NCBI GenBank assembly: GCA_016286555.1
Contig: JAEETA010000002.1
Location: 93,307 to 157,306, forward strand
Length of the DNA: 64,000 nt
From: Lachnospiraceae bacterium
GTDB taxonomy: Bacteria; Bacillota; Clostridia; Lachnospirales; Lachnospiraceae
Reading direction: 5' to 3'
Both the position numbers and the translations under genes were made by a program. This document shows positions 10,120 to 20,856 of the stretch, in pieces (the first letter of the stretch is position 1; the number at the start of each line of letters is the position of its first letter). The notes below the pieces were generated by a model that made no database searches, was not told where the DNA came from, and was given only the letters and a program-made list of their open reading frames with translations.

Positions 10120-11440
10120 TGATCAATTCTCCCACCAGATCATATTCCCGGGCCTGCGTGACTTTCACCTTCACAAAGTCCCCGGTATTGAAATTCGCAT
10201 CCGTATGCAGGAAAAGGTATCCGTCCACATCCGGTGCGTCCCGGTAAGTGCGGGTAACATACACATCGTCCTCCGCCACTTTCCCCTCAACCATCACGGT
10301 AAGCTCACGGCCCACCATTTCTTCGATCTTATCAAATACCACGGCCTGCTGCAGTTCCATCAGCTCGTCTCTGCGGCTTTCCTTCACTTCCTCCGGCACC
10401 TGGTCCGGCAGAAGTGCTGCCCTGGTATCCTCCTCCTGAGAGTAGGCAAATACGCCCAGGCGGTCAAACTCCATCTCATTGACAAAGCGGTAGGTCTCCT
10501 CGAAGTCCTCCTGGGTCTCCCCGGGGAATCCGGAGATCAGCGTCGTCCTCAGACAGATATCGGGAATCCGCTCCCGCAGCTTTTCGATCACTTCCCGCAG
10601 ACTCTGCTGAGAGGTTCTGCGTCCCATGGCCCGCAGGATCCGGTCACTGGCAGACTGGATGGGAAGATCCAGATAGTGACAGATCTTCGGCTCCGTGGCG
10701 ATGGTCTCGATGATCTCATCCGTCAGTTCCTCAGGGTATCCGTAGAGGATGCGGATCCATTCGATGCCTTCAATCTCGCACAGATGGTGCAGGAGCTCCG
10801 GCAGGGATTTTTTCCCATAGAGGTCCTTGCCGTAGAGTGTAGTCTCCTGGGCTACCAGGATCAGTTCCTTTACGCCGCCCCGAGCCAGCTCTTCAGCTTC
10901 CCGCAGCAGCGCCTCCATGGGCACGGAGCGGTAGGGTCCCCTGACCTTGGGAATGATGCAGTAGGTGCAGTTTTTATCGCAGCCTTCCGCTATTTTCAAA
11001 TACGCAAAATGTCCGCCCGTGGTGACAATGCGTCTCGTCTCCACAGTCGGATCACTGCTTAAGGGTTCGTAATGATTCTCGGGCCGGCCCGCCAGAATGG
11101 CGTCGAAGGTATCAGCGACAGCGGTGATGGCCATGGTGCCGATGCAGGCGTCCACCTCCGGGACTTCCTCCCGGATCTGCTCCTGATAGCGCTGGGAAAG
11201 ACATCCTCCCACCACCAGGGCCTTGTACTGTCCACTCTTACGATATTCTGCCAGACGGAGGATGGTCTGAATGCTCTCCTCCTTTGCGTCACCGATGAAG
11301 CAGCAGGTGTTGACGAGAGCGCCTTCCGCCTCCTCTTCATCGTCCGTAAACGCATATCCGCGATCTGCCAGGATCCCCAGCATCTTCTCGGAATCTACCA
11401 GATTTTTGTCACATCCCAGACTGACCGGAAGGATCTTCAC
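10112..11440 (-). CDS. rimO: ribosomal protein S12 methylthiotransferase RimO
   Basis: VSLGCDKNLVDSE, radical-SAM CDKNCTYCIIPKVRGPYRS, C-terminal TRAM-like segment. Confidence 0.95.
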   Translation of the reverse strand: MKILPVSLGCDKNLVDSEKMLGILADRGYAFTDDEEEAEGALVNTCCFIGDAKEESIQTILRLAEYRKSGQYKALVVGGCLSQRYQEQIREEVPEVDACIGTMAITAVADTFDAILAGRPENHYEPLSSDPTVETRRIVTTGGHFAYLKIAEGCDKNCTYCIIPKVRGPYRSVPMEALLREAEELARGGVKELILVAQETTLYGKDLYGKKSLPELLHHLCEIEGIEWIRILYGYPEELTDEIIETIATEPKICHYLDLPIQSASDRILRAMGRRTSQQSLREVIEKLRERIPDICLRTTLISGFPGETQEDFEETYRFVNEMEFDRLGVFAYSQEEDTRAALLPDQVPEEVKESRRDELMELQQAVVFDKIEEMVGRELTVMVEGKVAEDDVYVTRTYRDAPDVDGYLFLHTDANFNTGDFVKVKVTQAREYDLVGELIND

Positions 11441-11673
11441 TGTACGTCGCTGGGAAGGAGCTGCACATCTCCCTGATAAATCTCCTCCACAGCGATGGAA
11501 AGGGGCTTGTCTCCGGGGAAGCCTTCCATGGGCTCGTCGCCTGCCACGATCTGGCGTGCGCGCTTAGCGGTAGCCATAACGATGGAATAGCGGCTGCTTA
11601 CCAGGGGCTGATCCGGATCCTCAGCCTGCTCGTTTACTGCATTGATCATTTCAACATAAGAAGGGTGTAACAT
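11437..11673 (-). CDS. rpoZ: DNA-directed RNA polymerase omega subunit
   Basis: SRYSIVMATAKRARQIV and position next to gmk. Confidence 0.88.
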   Translation of the reverse strand: MLHPSYVEMINAVNEQAEDPDQPLVSSRYSIVMATAKRARQIVAGDEPMEGFPGDKPLSIAVEEIYQGDVQLLPSDVQ

Positions 11674-11707
11674 GTATTTTCTCCTTTTTCTTTACAAATC
11701 TCTTCTT

Positions 11708-12331
11708 TTATTTCCGATAGGCTTCCAGCTCTTCCCGGAGCTGGCCGATCAGTTCTTTCATGCGGATGGGCTGCGAACGGGCTGCCTCCACAAGAGCGTC
11801 CACTGTTTTTACGCAAGTGTCCAAATCATCATTTACCACAATATAGTCATAATCGTCAATCCCCAATGACTCTTCTGCAGCTCTCGACAGGCGACCGGCG
11901 ATGACATCGTCCGTCTCGGTTCCTCTGCCTTTCAGTCGGCGCTCCAGCTCTGCTGCGCTGGGAGGCGTTACGAACAGCAACAGGCTGTCGGGATAGATTT
12001 TCTTGATGTTCCGGGCGCCCTGGATCTCGATCTCCAAGATCACGTTGTTACCCTTGGAAAGCTGCTCCTCCACGTATGCCTTGGGGGTGCCGTAATAGTT
12101 CCCCACATAGTTCGCATACTCGATGAGTCCGCCCTCCTCGATGGTCTTTTCAAAGGTCTCACGGTCGGTGAAAAAATAGTCCACACCTTCCCGCTCGCCC
12201 TCACGGGGCTTTCTCGTGGTCATGGAAACGGACAGAACATAGTCCTCATGCTCTGCCAGAAGGCGCTTCACCAGCGTTCCCTTTCCGGCCCCGGAAAAAC
12301 CGGAGATCACCATCAAAATGCCTTTTCTCAT
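11708..12331 (-). CDS. gmk: guanylate kinase
   Basis: LMVISGFSGAGKGTLVKRLL, TTRKPREGEREGVDYFF. Confidence 0.97.
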   Translation of the reverse strand: MRKGILMVISGFSGAGKGTLVKRLLAEHEDYVLSVSMTTRKPREGEREGVDYFFTDRETFEKTIEEGGLIEYANYVGNYYGTPKAYVEEQLSKGNNVILEIEIQGARNIKKIYPDSLLLFVTPPSAAELERRLKGRGTETDDVIAGRLSRAAEESLGIDDYDYIVVNDDLDTCVKTVDALVEAARSQPIRMKELIGQLREELEAYRK

Positions 12332-12354
12332 GATGTATTACTTACCTCCGATGA

Positions 12355-13233
12355 TCATTCAATGTTCTGGATCTGCTCGCGAACCTTCTCAATCTCCGTC
12401 TTCAGCTCGATGCCCCGATTGGAGATTTCCAGATCCGTGGTCTTGGACAGGGTGGTATTGGCCTCCCGGTTCATTTCCTGGGTAATGAAGTCCAGCTTAC
12501 GGCCGATGCTGCCGCCGTCCGTGAGTTCCTTCTTCATGCCGTTAATATGGCTCTTCAGACGGACGATTTCCTCGTCCACGCAGACCTTGTCGGCAAAAAC
12601 CGTCACCTCTGTCAGGAGTCTGCCCTCATCCACCTGGGTGTCTCCCAGGATTTCCCGGACTCTGGTCTGGATCCGCTCACGGTACTCGGTAACGATCTGG
12701 GGAGAACGCTCCTCGATAAAGGCCACGTGCCCGGCGATGGTATCCAGCTTCCCCAGCAGATCTTCCTTCAGGCGCTCGCCCTCGGCTTCACGGGTTTTGA
12801 CAAATCCTTCCGCAGCGATGTCCACTGCTTTTTTCAGAGCCTTCCAGAGCTCTTCCTCGTCGGTCTCCTCCTCTTCCATCACCAGCACATCCGGCATGGA
12901 AGCCAGCTTGGCAACCCGGACATCATTCTCCAGGCCGAAATCCTCGCTCATCTGCTTCATGTAGGAAAGATACTCCTCCGCCACCTCCTTATGATAGGTA
13001 ATACGGCTGGAAGATTCCCCCAGGTTCTCGTAGGTCACGTACACATCCACTTTTCCGCGGGAAATGTAATTCTTCAGTTCCTGACGGATGGCGGATTCAA
13101 AGAAGTTCAGGCTCTTGGGTAGCTTAACGTTCATGTCCAGGTAACGGTGGTTGACGCTTTTGAGCTCAACCGTGAATTTCAGATTGTTCTCCGTCACCTC
13201 GCCGCGGCCGAAGCCGGTCATACTTTTGATCAT
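12355..13233 (-). CDS. yicC: YicC family endoribonuclease
   Basis: MIKSMTGFGRGE N-terminus and C-terminal LDFITQEMNREANTTLSK. Confidence 0.93.
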   Translation of the reverse strand: MIKSMTGFGRGEVTENNLKFTVELKSVNHRYLDMNVKLPKSLNFFESAIRQELKNYISRGKVDVYVTYENLGESSSRITYHKEVAEEYLSYMKQMSEDFGLENDVRVAKLASMPDVLVMEEEETDEEELWKALKKAVDIAAEGFVKTREAEGERLKEDLLGKLDTIAGHVAFIEERSPQIVTEYRERIQTRVREILGDTQVDEGRLLTEVTVFADKVCVDEEIVRLKSHINGMKKELTDGGSIGRKLDFITQEMNREANTTLSKTTDLEISNRGIELKTEIEKVREQIQNIE

Positions 13234-13277
13234 GATCTTTTCGATCCTTTCTTCGCAGGCTTATGTTCTTCGCGGCT

Positions 13278-15059
13278 CTACAGTCCGAAGGATGCCAGCA
13301 TATTTCTGAATTCCAGGGACTGGGTAAATCCGTAGATCACACTCTCCTTGCTCTCCCCCTTTTCCAGACGGTAGAGCCAGTGATAGATCTCCGCAGTGTC
13401 AGGGGTTCTGTCAAAGAGGCCTTCGTACAGATCCGTGATAAACTCCACATCGGTGCGGTTCCGGTTCTGATACTCGGGAGACATGTAGAAACTGTAGGCA
13501 GCCACATCCTCAACGGACACCTCACCAGCCATGATTTTCTCGGTCCACATGTAGACGCCCCATTCCTCGCCTTCACGGTTCAGGGCCACCAGATACATGC
13601 GACGGATAAAATCGATTACCTTATCCCGGTACACGGTATCATCCGTCTCCAGATCATCGGGAGTCAGATCCATCTGTCCCTGCCGAATCCCGTAATCCGC
13701 ACAGGTATTGGCAAACTCTGCGGAATTAATGAATCCTGCCAGGATCACTTTGCGCTTGGATCCCTTGTTCAGCATGTCCAGCCAGTGCTCATAGCCCGCC
13801 TGATCAGGCTCTCTTGCAAAAAAGACACGGTAGAGCAATGCCACAAAGTCGGGGTTCGGCAGGTTCCGGTTCAGGAACTCCTGGCTCAGGATAAATCCCG
13901 CGCCCACGCCGGCACCATCGATGGCATCGTCCATCAAGAGTTTTACCCAGTTCTCATAACCCACTGCATCGTAATCACGGTTCAGAGCGATGTGATACAT
14001 CCGGGCGATAAAGGCTCTGATCCAGGCTTCCCTTGCACTCTCATCTCCGGGGATCACCAGATGCTTGGAATCTCCCAGGTTCATAGGCAGCTTCTTGTAC
14101 TCCCGTTTCTGTGCATCCACCAGGGTCACAGGCAGATCGATGTCCACCGTCAGGTTGATGGGAGTATCCACACTCACCATGCCGAGGCAGTTGGTAAACA
14201 TGTTGGAGCCGTTGAAGTTCCCGCTCATGTCCCAGGTCTGCAGGTAGAAGCGCTCGATCTTGCTGCAGTTGTAGAACATGGCGCTGCTTTTGGTCACATT
14301 GTTCAGATTCAGGCAGGTAAGATCCATGCTCGTCAGGGAGCCGCAACCGTTGAACATATCCACGGTGGAGACCACTCGGGAGGTATCGATGCCGCCCCAG
14401 TTGATGGACTGCAATGCCGCACAGCCCTTAAACATGCTGTGGAAATCCTGGGCCGAAGAAGTGTCCAGTCCCGTAAAATCCACCTCTGCCAGATGGATAC
14501 AGTTGGTGAACATATCACTAAAATTCTGAACGCCGCTGGTGTTCAGACCGCTGAGATCCACACTTGTCAATCCCGTGCAGCCGTGGAACAGGTGGGTACA
14601 GGAAATGGCCTTTACTCCGGGTTCAAAGGAGATCTTCGAAACACGGTTGCCCCACATGGAAGCGGAGTTGGAATTGTTCTTGATCTGGGTATAGTAGACG
14701 ATATCATTGACTCTGGCGTAAGCAGGAACCACAACATCCAGAGACTGACCGGTGTACTTCGTAACGGTGATAGAGTTATCAATGCTGTTTAAGGTATAGA
14801 CAAAATCATACTGCCAGACGGTATTGGCTTCAGAGACCGTGATATCCTCGACCTCGCCGGGATCCTCTGCGGGCAGCTCGTCCTCATCGAAATCAACCTC
14901 AGGCAGGTCCTCGCCTACAGGAAGCTCCTCTTCTTCGAAGACCTCTCCGCCGGATATTTCCTCCGCATGTACTCTCATGGCGCCTGGCACAAGCAAACAA
15001 AGCATCGCCGCCGATGCCATTACCACAGCTGTCTTTTCCCAAAGTCTGCCGATCCGCAT
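13278..15059 (-). CDS. BspA-like (DUF285) surface protein with C-terminal DUF4214-type repeats
   Basis: Signal peptide; repeated CTGLTSVDLSGLNTSGVQNFSDMF-type units; repeated FIxRMYxxALNRxxExxGxxxW units. Confidence 0.8.
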   Translation of the reverse strand: MRIGRLWEKTAVVMASAAMLCLLVPGAMRVHAEEISGGEVFEEEELPVGEDLPEVDFDEDELPAEDPGEVEDITVSEANTVWQYDFVYTLNSIDNSITVTKYTGQSLDVVVPAYARVNDIVYYTQIKNNSNSASMWGNRVSKISFEPGVKAISCTHLFHGCTGLTSVDLSGLNTSGVQNFSDMFTNCIHLAEVDFTGLDTSSAQDFHSMFKGCAALQSINWGGIDTSRVVSTVDMFNGCGSLTSMDLTCLNLNNVTKSSAMFYNCSKIERFYLQTWDMSGNFNGSNMFTNCLGMVSVDTPINLTVDIDLPVTLVDAQKREYKKLPMNLGDSKHLVIPGDESAREAWIRAFIARMYHIALNRDYDAVGYENWVKLLMDDAIDGAGVGAGFILSQEFLNRNLPNPDFVALLYRVFFAREPDQAGYEHWLDMLNKGSKRKVILAGFINSAEFANTCADYGIRQGQMDLTPDDLETDDTVYRDKVIDFIRRMYLVALNREGEEWGVYMWTEKIMAGEVSVEDVAAYSFYMSPEYQNRNRTDVEFITDLYEGLFDRTPDTAEIYHWLYRLEKGESKESVIYGFTQSLEFRNMLASFGL

Positions 15060-15170
15060 GTTTTATCCTCCGCCGAATAACCGCAGGCAAATGCCTGCAA
15101 TCCGATATATTTTACCATTTTATAAGAAAAATTTCAATGAAGGGGCAGGCGCGGGGCACCAAATCAGAAA

Positions 15171-15197
15171 AGGGAGCAGGCAAAATGCCTGCTCCCT
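15171..15197 (-). terminator. intrinsic terminator downstream of cspA
   Basis: AGGGAGCAGGC-aaaat-GCCTGCTCCCT. Confidence 0.7.
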
Positions 15198-15268
15198 TTG
15201 GTGTCTGGTTCTAGTTCGATATTACAAATCTATCTATAGCCAAACGCGGTAACGCTCCGAACCGGTTC

Positions 15269-15481
15269 TTAGCGAACTACGGTTACGTTGACAGCGCGCT
15301 CCTTGCCCTTCTGCTCATCTACCTCGATGTCGAAGGTGACGGTTGCGCCCTCGTCCAGAGTCTTATAGCCATCGGAGTTGATGCCGGAGAAATGTACGAA
15401 TACATCCTTGCCATCAGCCTCGCTGGTGATGAAACCATAACCCTTCTGTGCGTTGAACCACTTTACAGTACCCTTGTTCAT
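15269..15481 (-). CDS. cold-shock protein (CspA family)
   Basis: [34 protein letters not shown]. Confidence 0.97.
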   Translation of the reverse strand: MNKGTVKWFNAQKGYGFITSEADGKDVFVHFSGINSDGYKTLDEGATVTFDIEVDEQKGKERAVNVTVVR

Positions 15482-15548
15482 TTAGTGCCTCCTTGAAAAA
15501 ATGGGCTGAGCCCGTTAGTGAAATGGTACCCTGTTTGAAAGAAAAAAC

Positions 15549-15608
15549 TCACATATTTCTGTAAATCATCATGGACAAACAATGACCTACAAAAATATGT
15601 GAGTTCAA
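15549..15608 (-). promoter_or_regulatory. long hairpin in the cspA-type 5' leader, terminator-like
   Basis: ACTCACATATTTcTGTA ... TACAaAAATATGTGAGT; on the minus strand the hairpin is followed by a TTTTTT run. Confidence 0.65.
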
Positions 15609-15632
15609 TGCTTTCAATCAGAATACGCGTTG

Positions 15633-15661
15633 ATAATATCATCTGCGTGGGGCGGTGTCAA
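15633..15661 (-). promoter_or_regulatory. sigma-A type promoter for the cold-shock gene
   Basis: Minus strand TTGACA - 17 nt - TATTAT. Confidence 0.75.
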
Positions 15662-15773
15662 CAAAATTCGCCAAAATCTTGTATTTTGAACAAGAAACTC
15701 TTGCAATTTAAAAAAACGGTGTTATATTTGATATAGAACAAATGAAAAATGCTTTCGAAGGGAGGCAAGTACC

Positions 15774-18374
15774 ATGAATGTTCAAAAGTTTACACAGAAA
15801 TCCATCGAGGCCGTGAACGGATGTGAGAAACTGGCCTATGAATACGGAAACCAGGAGCTGGTTCAGGAGCATTTGCTGGTCAGCCTGCTGGAACTGGAGG
15901 ACAGTCTGATCCTGAAGCTGGCGGAGAAAATGGAGATCGATACCGACCATCTGAGAGCAAGGGCCAAGGAATATCTGAGCAGATGCGTGAAGGTCCAGGG
16001 CGGACAGATGCACATGGGCCAGGATCTGAATAAGGTCCTGATCAGCGCCGAGGATGAGGCGAAGGCCATGGGAGACGAGTATGTATCCGTGGAGCACCTC
16101 TTCCTTTCCATGCTGCGCTATCCCAGCAAAACAATGAAGGAGTTTTTCCAGGAATATGCCATCACCAGAGAACGCTTCCTGCAGGCACTGTCCACGGTCC
16201 GCGGCAATCAGCGGGTGACCAGTGACAATCCGGAGGCCACCTATGACACGCTGGAAAAATACGGCGAAGATCTGGTGGAGAAGGCCAGAGCCCAGAAAAT
16301 GGATCCAGTCATCGGCAGAGATTCCGAGATCCGCAACATCATCCGGATCCTCTCCCGCAAGACGAAGAACAATCCCGTCCTCATCGGTGAGCCCGGCGTG
16401 GGCAAGACTGCCGTAGTAGAAGGACTGGCACAGCGTATCGTTCGCGGTGACGTGCCGGAGAATCTGAAGGATAAATCCATCTTTTCCCTGGATATGGGAG
16501 CCCTGGTTGCGGGCGCCAAATACCGTGGTGAATTCGAGGAGCGTCTGAAGGCTGTGCTGGAGGATGTGAAGAACAGCGACGGACAGATCATCCTCTTCAT
16601 CGATGAGCTGCACACCATTGTTGGTGCGGGTAAGACGGACGGTGCCCTGGATGCGGGGAATATGTTAAAGCCCATGCTGGCGAGAGGCGAGCTTCACTGC
16701 ATCGGTGCCACCACACTGGACGAGTACAGACAGTACGTGGAGAAGGATGCTGCACTGGAGCGTCGTTTCCAGCCTGTTATGGTGGACGAGCCCACGGTGG
16801 AGGATACCATCTCCATTCTGAGAGGATTGAAGGAACGTTACGAGGTGTACCACGGTGTGAAGATCATGGATAATGCCCTGGTCAGCGCCGCTGTGCTCTC
16901 CGACCGCTACATCTCCGACCGTTTTCTGCCGGATAAGGCCATCGACCTGGTGGATGAAGCCTGCGCCCTGATCAAGACAGAGATGAACTCCATGCCCACC
17001 GAGCTGGACGAGCTGAGCCGTAAGATCACCCAGCTGGAGATCGAGGAGACAGCTCTGAAAAAGGAAGAGGACAAGCTCAGTCAGGAGCGCCTGGAAGATC
17101 TGCGCAAGGATCTGGCAGAGCTGAAGGAGCAGTTCGAGTCCAAGAAAGCCCGCTGGGATCTGGAGAAGGCTTCCGTGGATCATTTGAGTGCTCTGCGGGA
17201 AGAGATCGATTCCGTAAACAATGAGATCCAGATCGCACAGCGCGACGGCAACCTGGAGAAGGCCGCAGAGCTTAGCTACGGCAAGTTGCCGCAACTTAGA
17301 AAACAGCTGGAAGAGGAGGAGGATCGTGTGGCTGCCGCCGAGGACAGCGACGAGCGCCTGGTGCATGAGAAGGTTTCCGATGAGGAGATTGCGAAGATCA
17401 TTTCCCGCTGGACCGGTATCCCCATTGCAAAGCTGACGGAGTCCGAGCGCAGCAAGACATTGCACCTGGATGAGGAACTGCACCGCAGAGTCATGGGTCA
17501 GGACGAGGCTGTCACGAAGGTGACGGAGGCTATCATCCGCTCGAAGGCAGGCATCAAGGATCCTTCCAAGCCCATCGGGTCCTTCCTGTTCCTGGGACCC
17601 ACCGGTGTGGGTAAAACGGAACTGGCCAAGAGTCTGGCAGCTTCCCTCTTTGATGACGAGAACAATATGGTCCGTATCGATATGAGCGAGTACATGGAGA
17701 AATTCTCCGTATCCCGCCTTATCGGAGCGCCTCCCGGATATGTGGGTTACGAGGAGGGAGGTCAGCTGACGGAGGCTGTGCGGCGTAAGCCTTACAGTGT
17801 GGTGCTCTTCGACGAGATCGAGAAGGCACATCCCGATGTGTTTAACGTGCTCCTGCAGATCCTGGATGACGGTCGTGTCACCGATTCCCAGGGACGAACT
17901 GTGGACTTTAAGAATACGATCCTGATCATGACTTCCAATATCGGTGCCCAGTATCTGCTGGATGGCATCGATGAGAACGGTGAGATCGAGCCCTCCGCAG
18001 CGGATGCGGTAATGGGCGATCTGCGTGCTCATTTCCGCCCCGAGTTCCTGAACCGTCTGGATGAGACCATTCTCTTTAAACCTCTGACGAAAGAGAATCT
18101 CTCCGGTATTGTTCAGCTCATTGTAAAGGATCTGAACCGCCGCCTGGAGGAGCGGGACATCGATATCGAGCTGACGGATGCGGCTACGGAGCTGATCACC
18201 AATGAGGCCTATGATCCCGTGTACGGTGCCCGCCCGCTGAAGAGATATGTACAGAAGCATGTGGAGACCCTTTCCGCAAGACTGATCCTGGAAGATCGGG
18301 TCGGCGAAGGAGATACGATCCTCATTGACGCAAAAGATGGTATACTTACGGGTGAGGTGGTAAAAAACGGATAA
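15774..18374 (+). CDS. clpB: ATP-dependent chaperone ClpB
   Basis: Two AAA+ modules ([30 protein letters not shown]) with middle coiled-coil domain. Confidence 0.97.
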   Translation: MNVQKFTQKSIEAVNGCEKLAYEYGNQELVQEHLLVSLLELEDSLILKLAEKMEIDTDHLRARAKEYLSRCVKVQGGQMHMGQDLNKVLISAEDEAKAMGDEYVSVEHLFLSMLRYPSKTMKEFFQEYAITRERFLQALSTVRGNQRVTSDNPEATYDTLEKYGEDLVEKARAQKMDPVIGRDSEIRNIIRILSRKTKNNPVLIGEPGVGKTAVVEGLAQRIVRGDVPENLKDKSIFSLDMGALVAGAKYRGEFEERLKAVLEDVKNSDGQIILFIDELHTIVGAGKTDGALDAGNMLKPMLARGELHCIGATTLDEYRQYVEKDAALERRFQPVMVDEPTVEDTISILRGLKERYEVYHGVKIMDNALVSAAVLSDRYISDRFLPDKAIDLVDEACALIKTEMNSMPTELDELSRKITQLEIEETALKKEEDKLSQERLEDLRKDLAELKEQFESKKARWDLEKASVDHLSALREEIDSVNNEIQIAQRDGNLEKAAELSYGKLPQLRKQLEEEEDRVAAAEDSDERLVHEKVSDEEIAKIISRWTGIPIAKLTESERSKTLHLDEELHRRVMGQDEAVTKVTEAIIRSKAGIKDPSKPIGSFLFLGPTGVGKTELAKSLAASLFDDENNMVRIDMSEYMEKFSVSRLIGAPPGYVGYEEGGQLTEAVRRKPYSVVLFDEIEKAHPDVFNVLLQILDDGRVTDSQGRTVDFKNTILIMTSNIGAQYLLDGIDENGEIEPSAADAVMGDLRAHFRPEFLNRLDETILFKPLTKENLSGIVQLIVKDLNRRLEERDIDIELTDAATELITNEAYDPVYGARPLKRYVQKHVETLSARLILEDRVGEGDTILIDAKDGILTGEVVKNG

Positions 18375-18399
18375 CCGTTTTGCCTGACGAGGGACTGAG

Positions 18400-19515
18400 A
18401 TGAAGCGTATCAGCAACCTGAATTACATCCGTGGGATTTCCGCGATCTTTGTGTTTCTGTTTCATATGTACGTGGTGCTGGAGATCAGTTACGGCGGACT
18501 GAATTTCATTGTATGGCAGTCCACCTACTGGATGACCACCTTCTTTCTTCTGTCCGGATTTGTGATCCACTACACCTACCGGGAGAAAGCGCTTGATTCC
18601 AGAGAAACGCTTCTCGGGTATGTGAAAAAGAGGTTCTTAGGCCTTTATCCCCTCTATGTACTGGTTTGGATCGTGTATTATTTTTGGGGCTATGAGTCCG
18701 ACGGACTGAAGGCTGACGTGGTCACCTTCCCGGCACAGGTCACCATGCTCTTCGGCTACAGACATTACCAGTGGAGGGTTAACGGCGGCGCCTGGTTTAT
18801 GGGTGTCATCTTCCTCTGCTACCTGCTCTATCCGCTGCTCAGACTCTATGTCAGGCAGCTGAAGAAGAAGGAAGTCATCGCGCTGGCAGTGCTGATGTGG
18901 ATCCTGAACGGTGCGGCGCCTTTTGTGGGCAGATATTACGGATTTGCGGTATATAACGAGATTTGCGTCCGGGTATTTGAGTTCATTCTGGGTGTGTGCC
19001 TGGGGGAATTGTACCTGAATCGGGAGAAGCGGACGAACTCCGTTTTATGGCCTGCCTTAAGTGTGGTCTTCTTTGTGGCGGGACTGTATCTGATCCGACG
19101 TTTCGATCTCTTCGCCGTATCTCAGGAACAGTGTCGGATGAACTGGTTCACCGCTTTGAGCGCGGCATTTATCCTGATGAGTTTTGCGGAGTGTGAGAAT
19201 CAGACGATGGTGAAGCTGGCAGAGAGCAGGCCCATTGCTGTTTTGTCCAAGTATTCCCTGGAGCTGTGGATTGCCACCTTCTTTTCCTGTACCATCTGCA
19301 AGAATTATCTCTGGTTTCATGAGCCTTTTTCTGTCAGTAACGGAGCCAGGATGGCAGTATCCGCAGCGGTTCAGATTGTTTTTGTGGTGATACTGTCCCT
19401 GTACAATCACTACATCAAAAAGTTCCTGGAGCGCATCGGCATCCTGAAGTTTTTCCTGGGGGTGTGTGCCTTTTTCCTGGTGAGTTTTGCCGTGCGGTTC
19501 ATCTTCCGCATCTGA
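18400..19515 (+). CDS. acyltransferase family 3 protein
   Basis: LNYIRGISAIFVFLFHMYVVLE N-terminus, multi-TM. Confidence 0.85.
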   Translation: MKRISNLNYIRGISAIFVFLFHMYVVLEISYGGLNFIVWQSTYWMTTFFLLSGFVIHYTYREKALDSRETLLGYVKKRFLGLYPLYVLVWIVYYFWGYESDGLKADVVTFPAQVTMLFGYRHYQWRVNGGAWFMGVIFLCYLLYPLLRLYVRQLKKKEVIALAVLMWILNGAAPFVGRYYGFAVYNEICVRVFEFILGVCLGELYLNREKRTNSVLWPALSVVFFVAGLYLIRRFDLFAVSQEQCRMNWFTALSAAFILMSFAECENQTMVKLAESRPIAVLSKYSLELWIATFFSCTICKNYLWFHEPFSVSNGARMAVSAAVQIVFVVILSLYNHYIKKFLERIGILKFFLGVCAFFLVSFAVRFIFRI

Positions 19516-19542
19516 TGTAAGTCCAATTTAACGTTCATGCAA

Positions 19543-19569
19543 AAGGAGCAGGCATTTCGCCTGCTCCTT
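19543..19569. terminator. intrinsic terminator between the convergent acyltransferase and histidine kinase genes
   Basis: AAGGAGCAGGC-atttc-GCCTGCTCCTT. Confidence 0.75.
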
Positions 19570-19572
19570 CTT

Positions 19573-20856
19573 TCAAGTTTTCTCTGGAATTATCACCGTA
19601 GCAATAAAGAAACCCTCCCCGTGCTCTGTCGTGAACATTCCGTTCATTTTATCCACAGTTCTTTTGACGTTCATAATTCCTATCCCATGTGACTGATCTG
19701 ATTCGTTTTTTGTAGAAATCAGTCTTCCTCTATAATCAACTATTTTTGTTTCATCGCAAGCATTTTCTATTCGAATGTAAAGAACTCTTTTCTCGTATCG
19801 AATCAAAATGCTGATTAATCGATTATCTCCTTCTATTTCAGTCACTGCTCTGATTGCATTATCCAGAAGATTTCCGATAATGATATTCATTTCATATGCA
19901 GAGATCCCCACACTATCTGGGACGGCTATCTTTTTTTTCACAAGAATCCCGTTTGCTGCAGCTTCTCGGATCTTATAATTCAATATTCCATCCAGACCAA
20001 CAACCCCAGTCGAAACCTGCGGAGTGGCATCCGCCAGTTCCCGCGCAGCGTATCCAATATATTGAAGGATCTCGTCCGTTTTTCCAAGTCTTGCCAGTTC
20101 CCCAATTTCCGCCAGATGATTTTTCATATCATGACGAAGTGACCGGATTTTTCGATCATTTTCCCTACTATCTGTGATCAGTTGCTCATAAGCTTTGGTC
20201 TGCTCTAAAAGAAAGATCTGATCCTTTTCTTTTTGTGCATTGGAAATAAGAGTTTCGTATAGAAAAAAGACCATAAAATCCAGGGACAGAAAAGTCCCTC
20301 CGATAAACAGGCAAGCTTTTTGTGATAATTCCTCCTCGAGTGTTAGTATGATAACCGTTCCGACTCCGGAAAGAAGGATCAAAAGAAGGAAGTAGAAATG
20401 AATTTGCAAAGTCTCTCCATCTCTCAATTGATGGAGCTGCTTTACCAGCAATGCCGATAGAAGAAACAAAATGACAGAGATAATGGATGCCAAATAATTT
20501 ACTGAAGGTTTATCAGACAATTTTGAGAATAGAAAACCCGCAGAAAAATCTACGGCTATACTAACTGCCCACAAAAAGAATGCAAAGAACAGTTTTTTTC
20601 TGCACCCGGCCTTTACAGGAAGTGCTACGATTAAGCAACTTAAAAACGTAGCCACAACATTTATATATACGTTCTGAGCAAGAATATATGCGATCAGCGG
20701 AATCAGGTAAGCTGCTAAATAGGCAGCACTCCTTTTCCGCTTGCTATCGATATCGTTGGCTAACGGAAGAAAAAAAATCCCGGTATAAAACACCAAAATT
20801 GCTGTTCGAAAGGCTTCTATGACAGCAGAAAACAACATTTCAGATACGTTCATCAC
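19573..20856 (-). CDS. AgrC-like GHKL sensor histidine kinase
   Basis: Six or more TM segments; SLRHDMKNHLAEI; EMNIIIGNLLDNAIRAV (N box); HGIGIMNVKRTVDKMNG. Confidence 0.9.
   Translation of the reverse strand: MMNVSEMLFSAVIEAFRTAILVFYTGIFFLPLANDIDSKRKRSAAYLAAYLIPLIAYILAQNVYINVVATFLSCLIVALPVKAGCRKKLFFAFFLWAVSIAVDFSAGFLFSKLSDKPSVNYLASIISVILFLLSALLVKQLHQLRDGETLQIHFYFLLLILLSGVGTVIILTLEEELSQKACLFIGGTFLSLDFMVFFLYETLISNAQKEKDQIFLLEQTKAYEQLITDSRENDRKIRSLRHDMKNHLAEIGELARLGKTDEILQYIGYAARELADATPQVSTGVVGLDGILNYKIREAAANGILVKKKIAVPDSVGISAYEMNIIIGNLLDNAIRAVTEIEGDNRLISILIRYEKRVLYIRIENACDETKIVDYRGRLISTKNESDQSHGIGIMNVKRTVDKMNGMFTTEHGEGFFIATVIIPEKT

Noticed and set aside
13263-14792. 509-aa plus-strand ORF
   Set aside because: Antisense to the BspA-like gene; repeat-derived shadow frame.
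16665-18416. 583-aa minus-strand ORF overlapping clpB
   Set aside because: Antisense shadow of clpB; composition lacks domain motifs and clpB is unambiguous.
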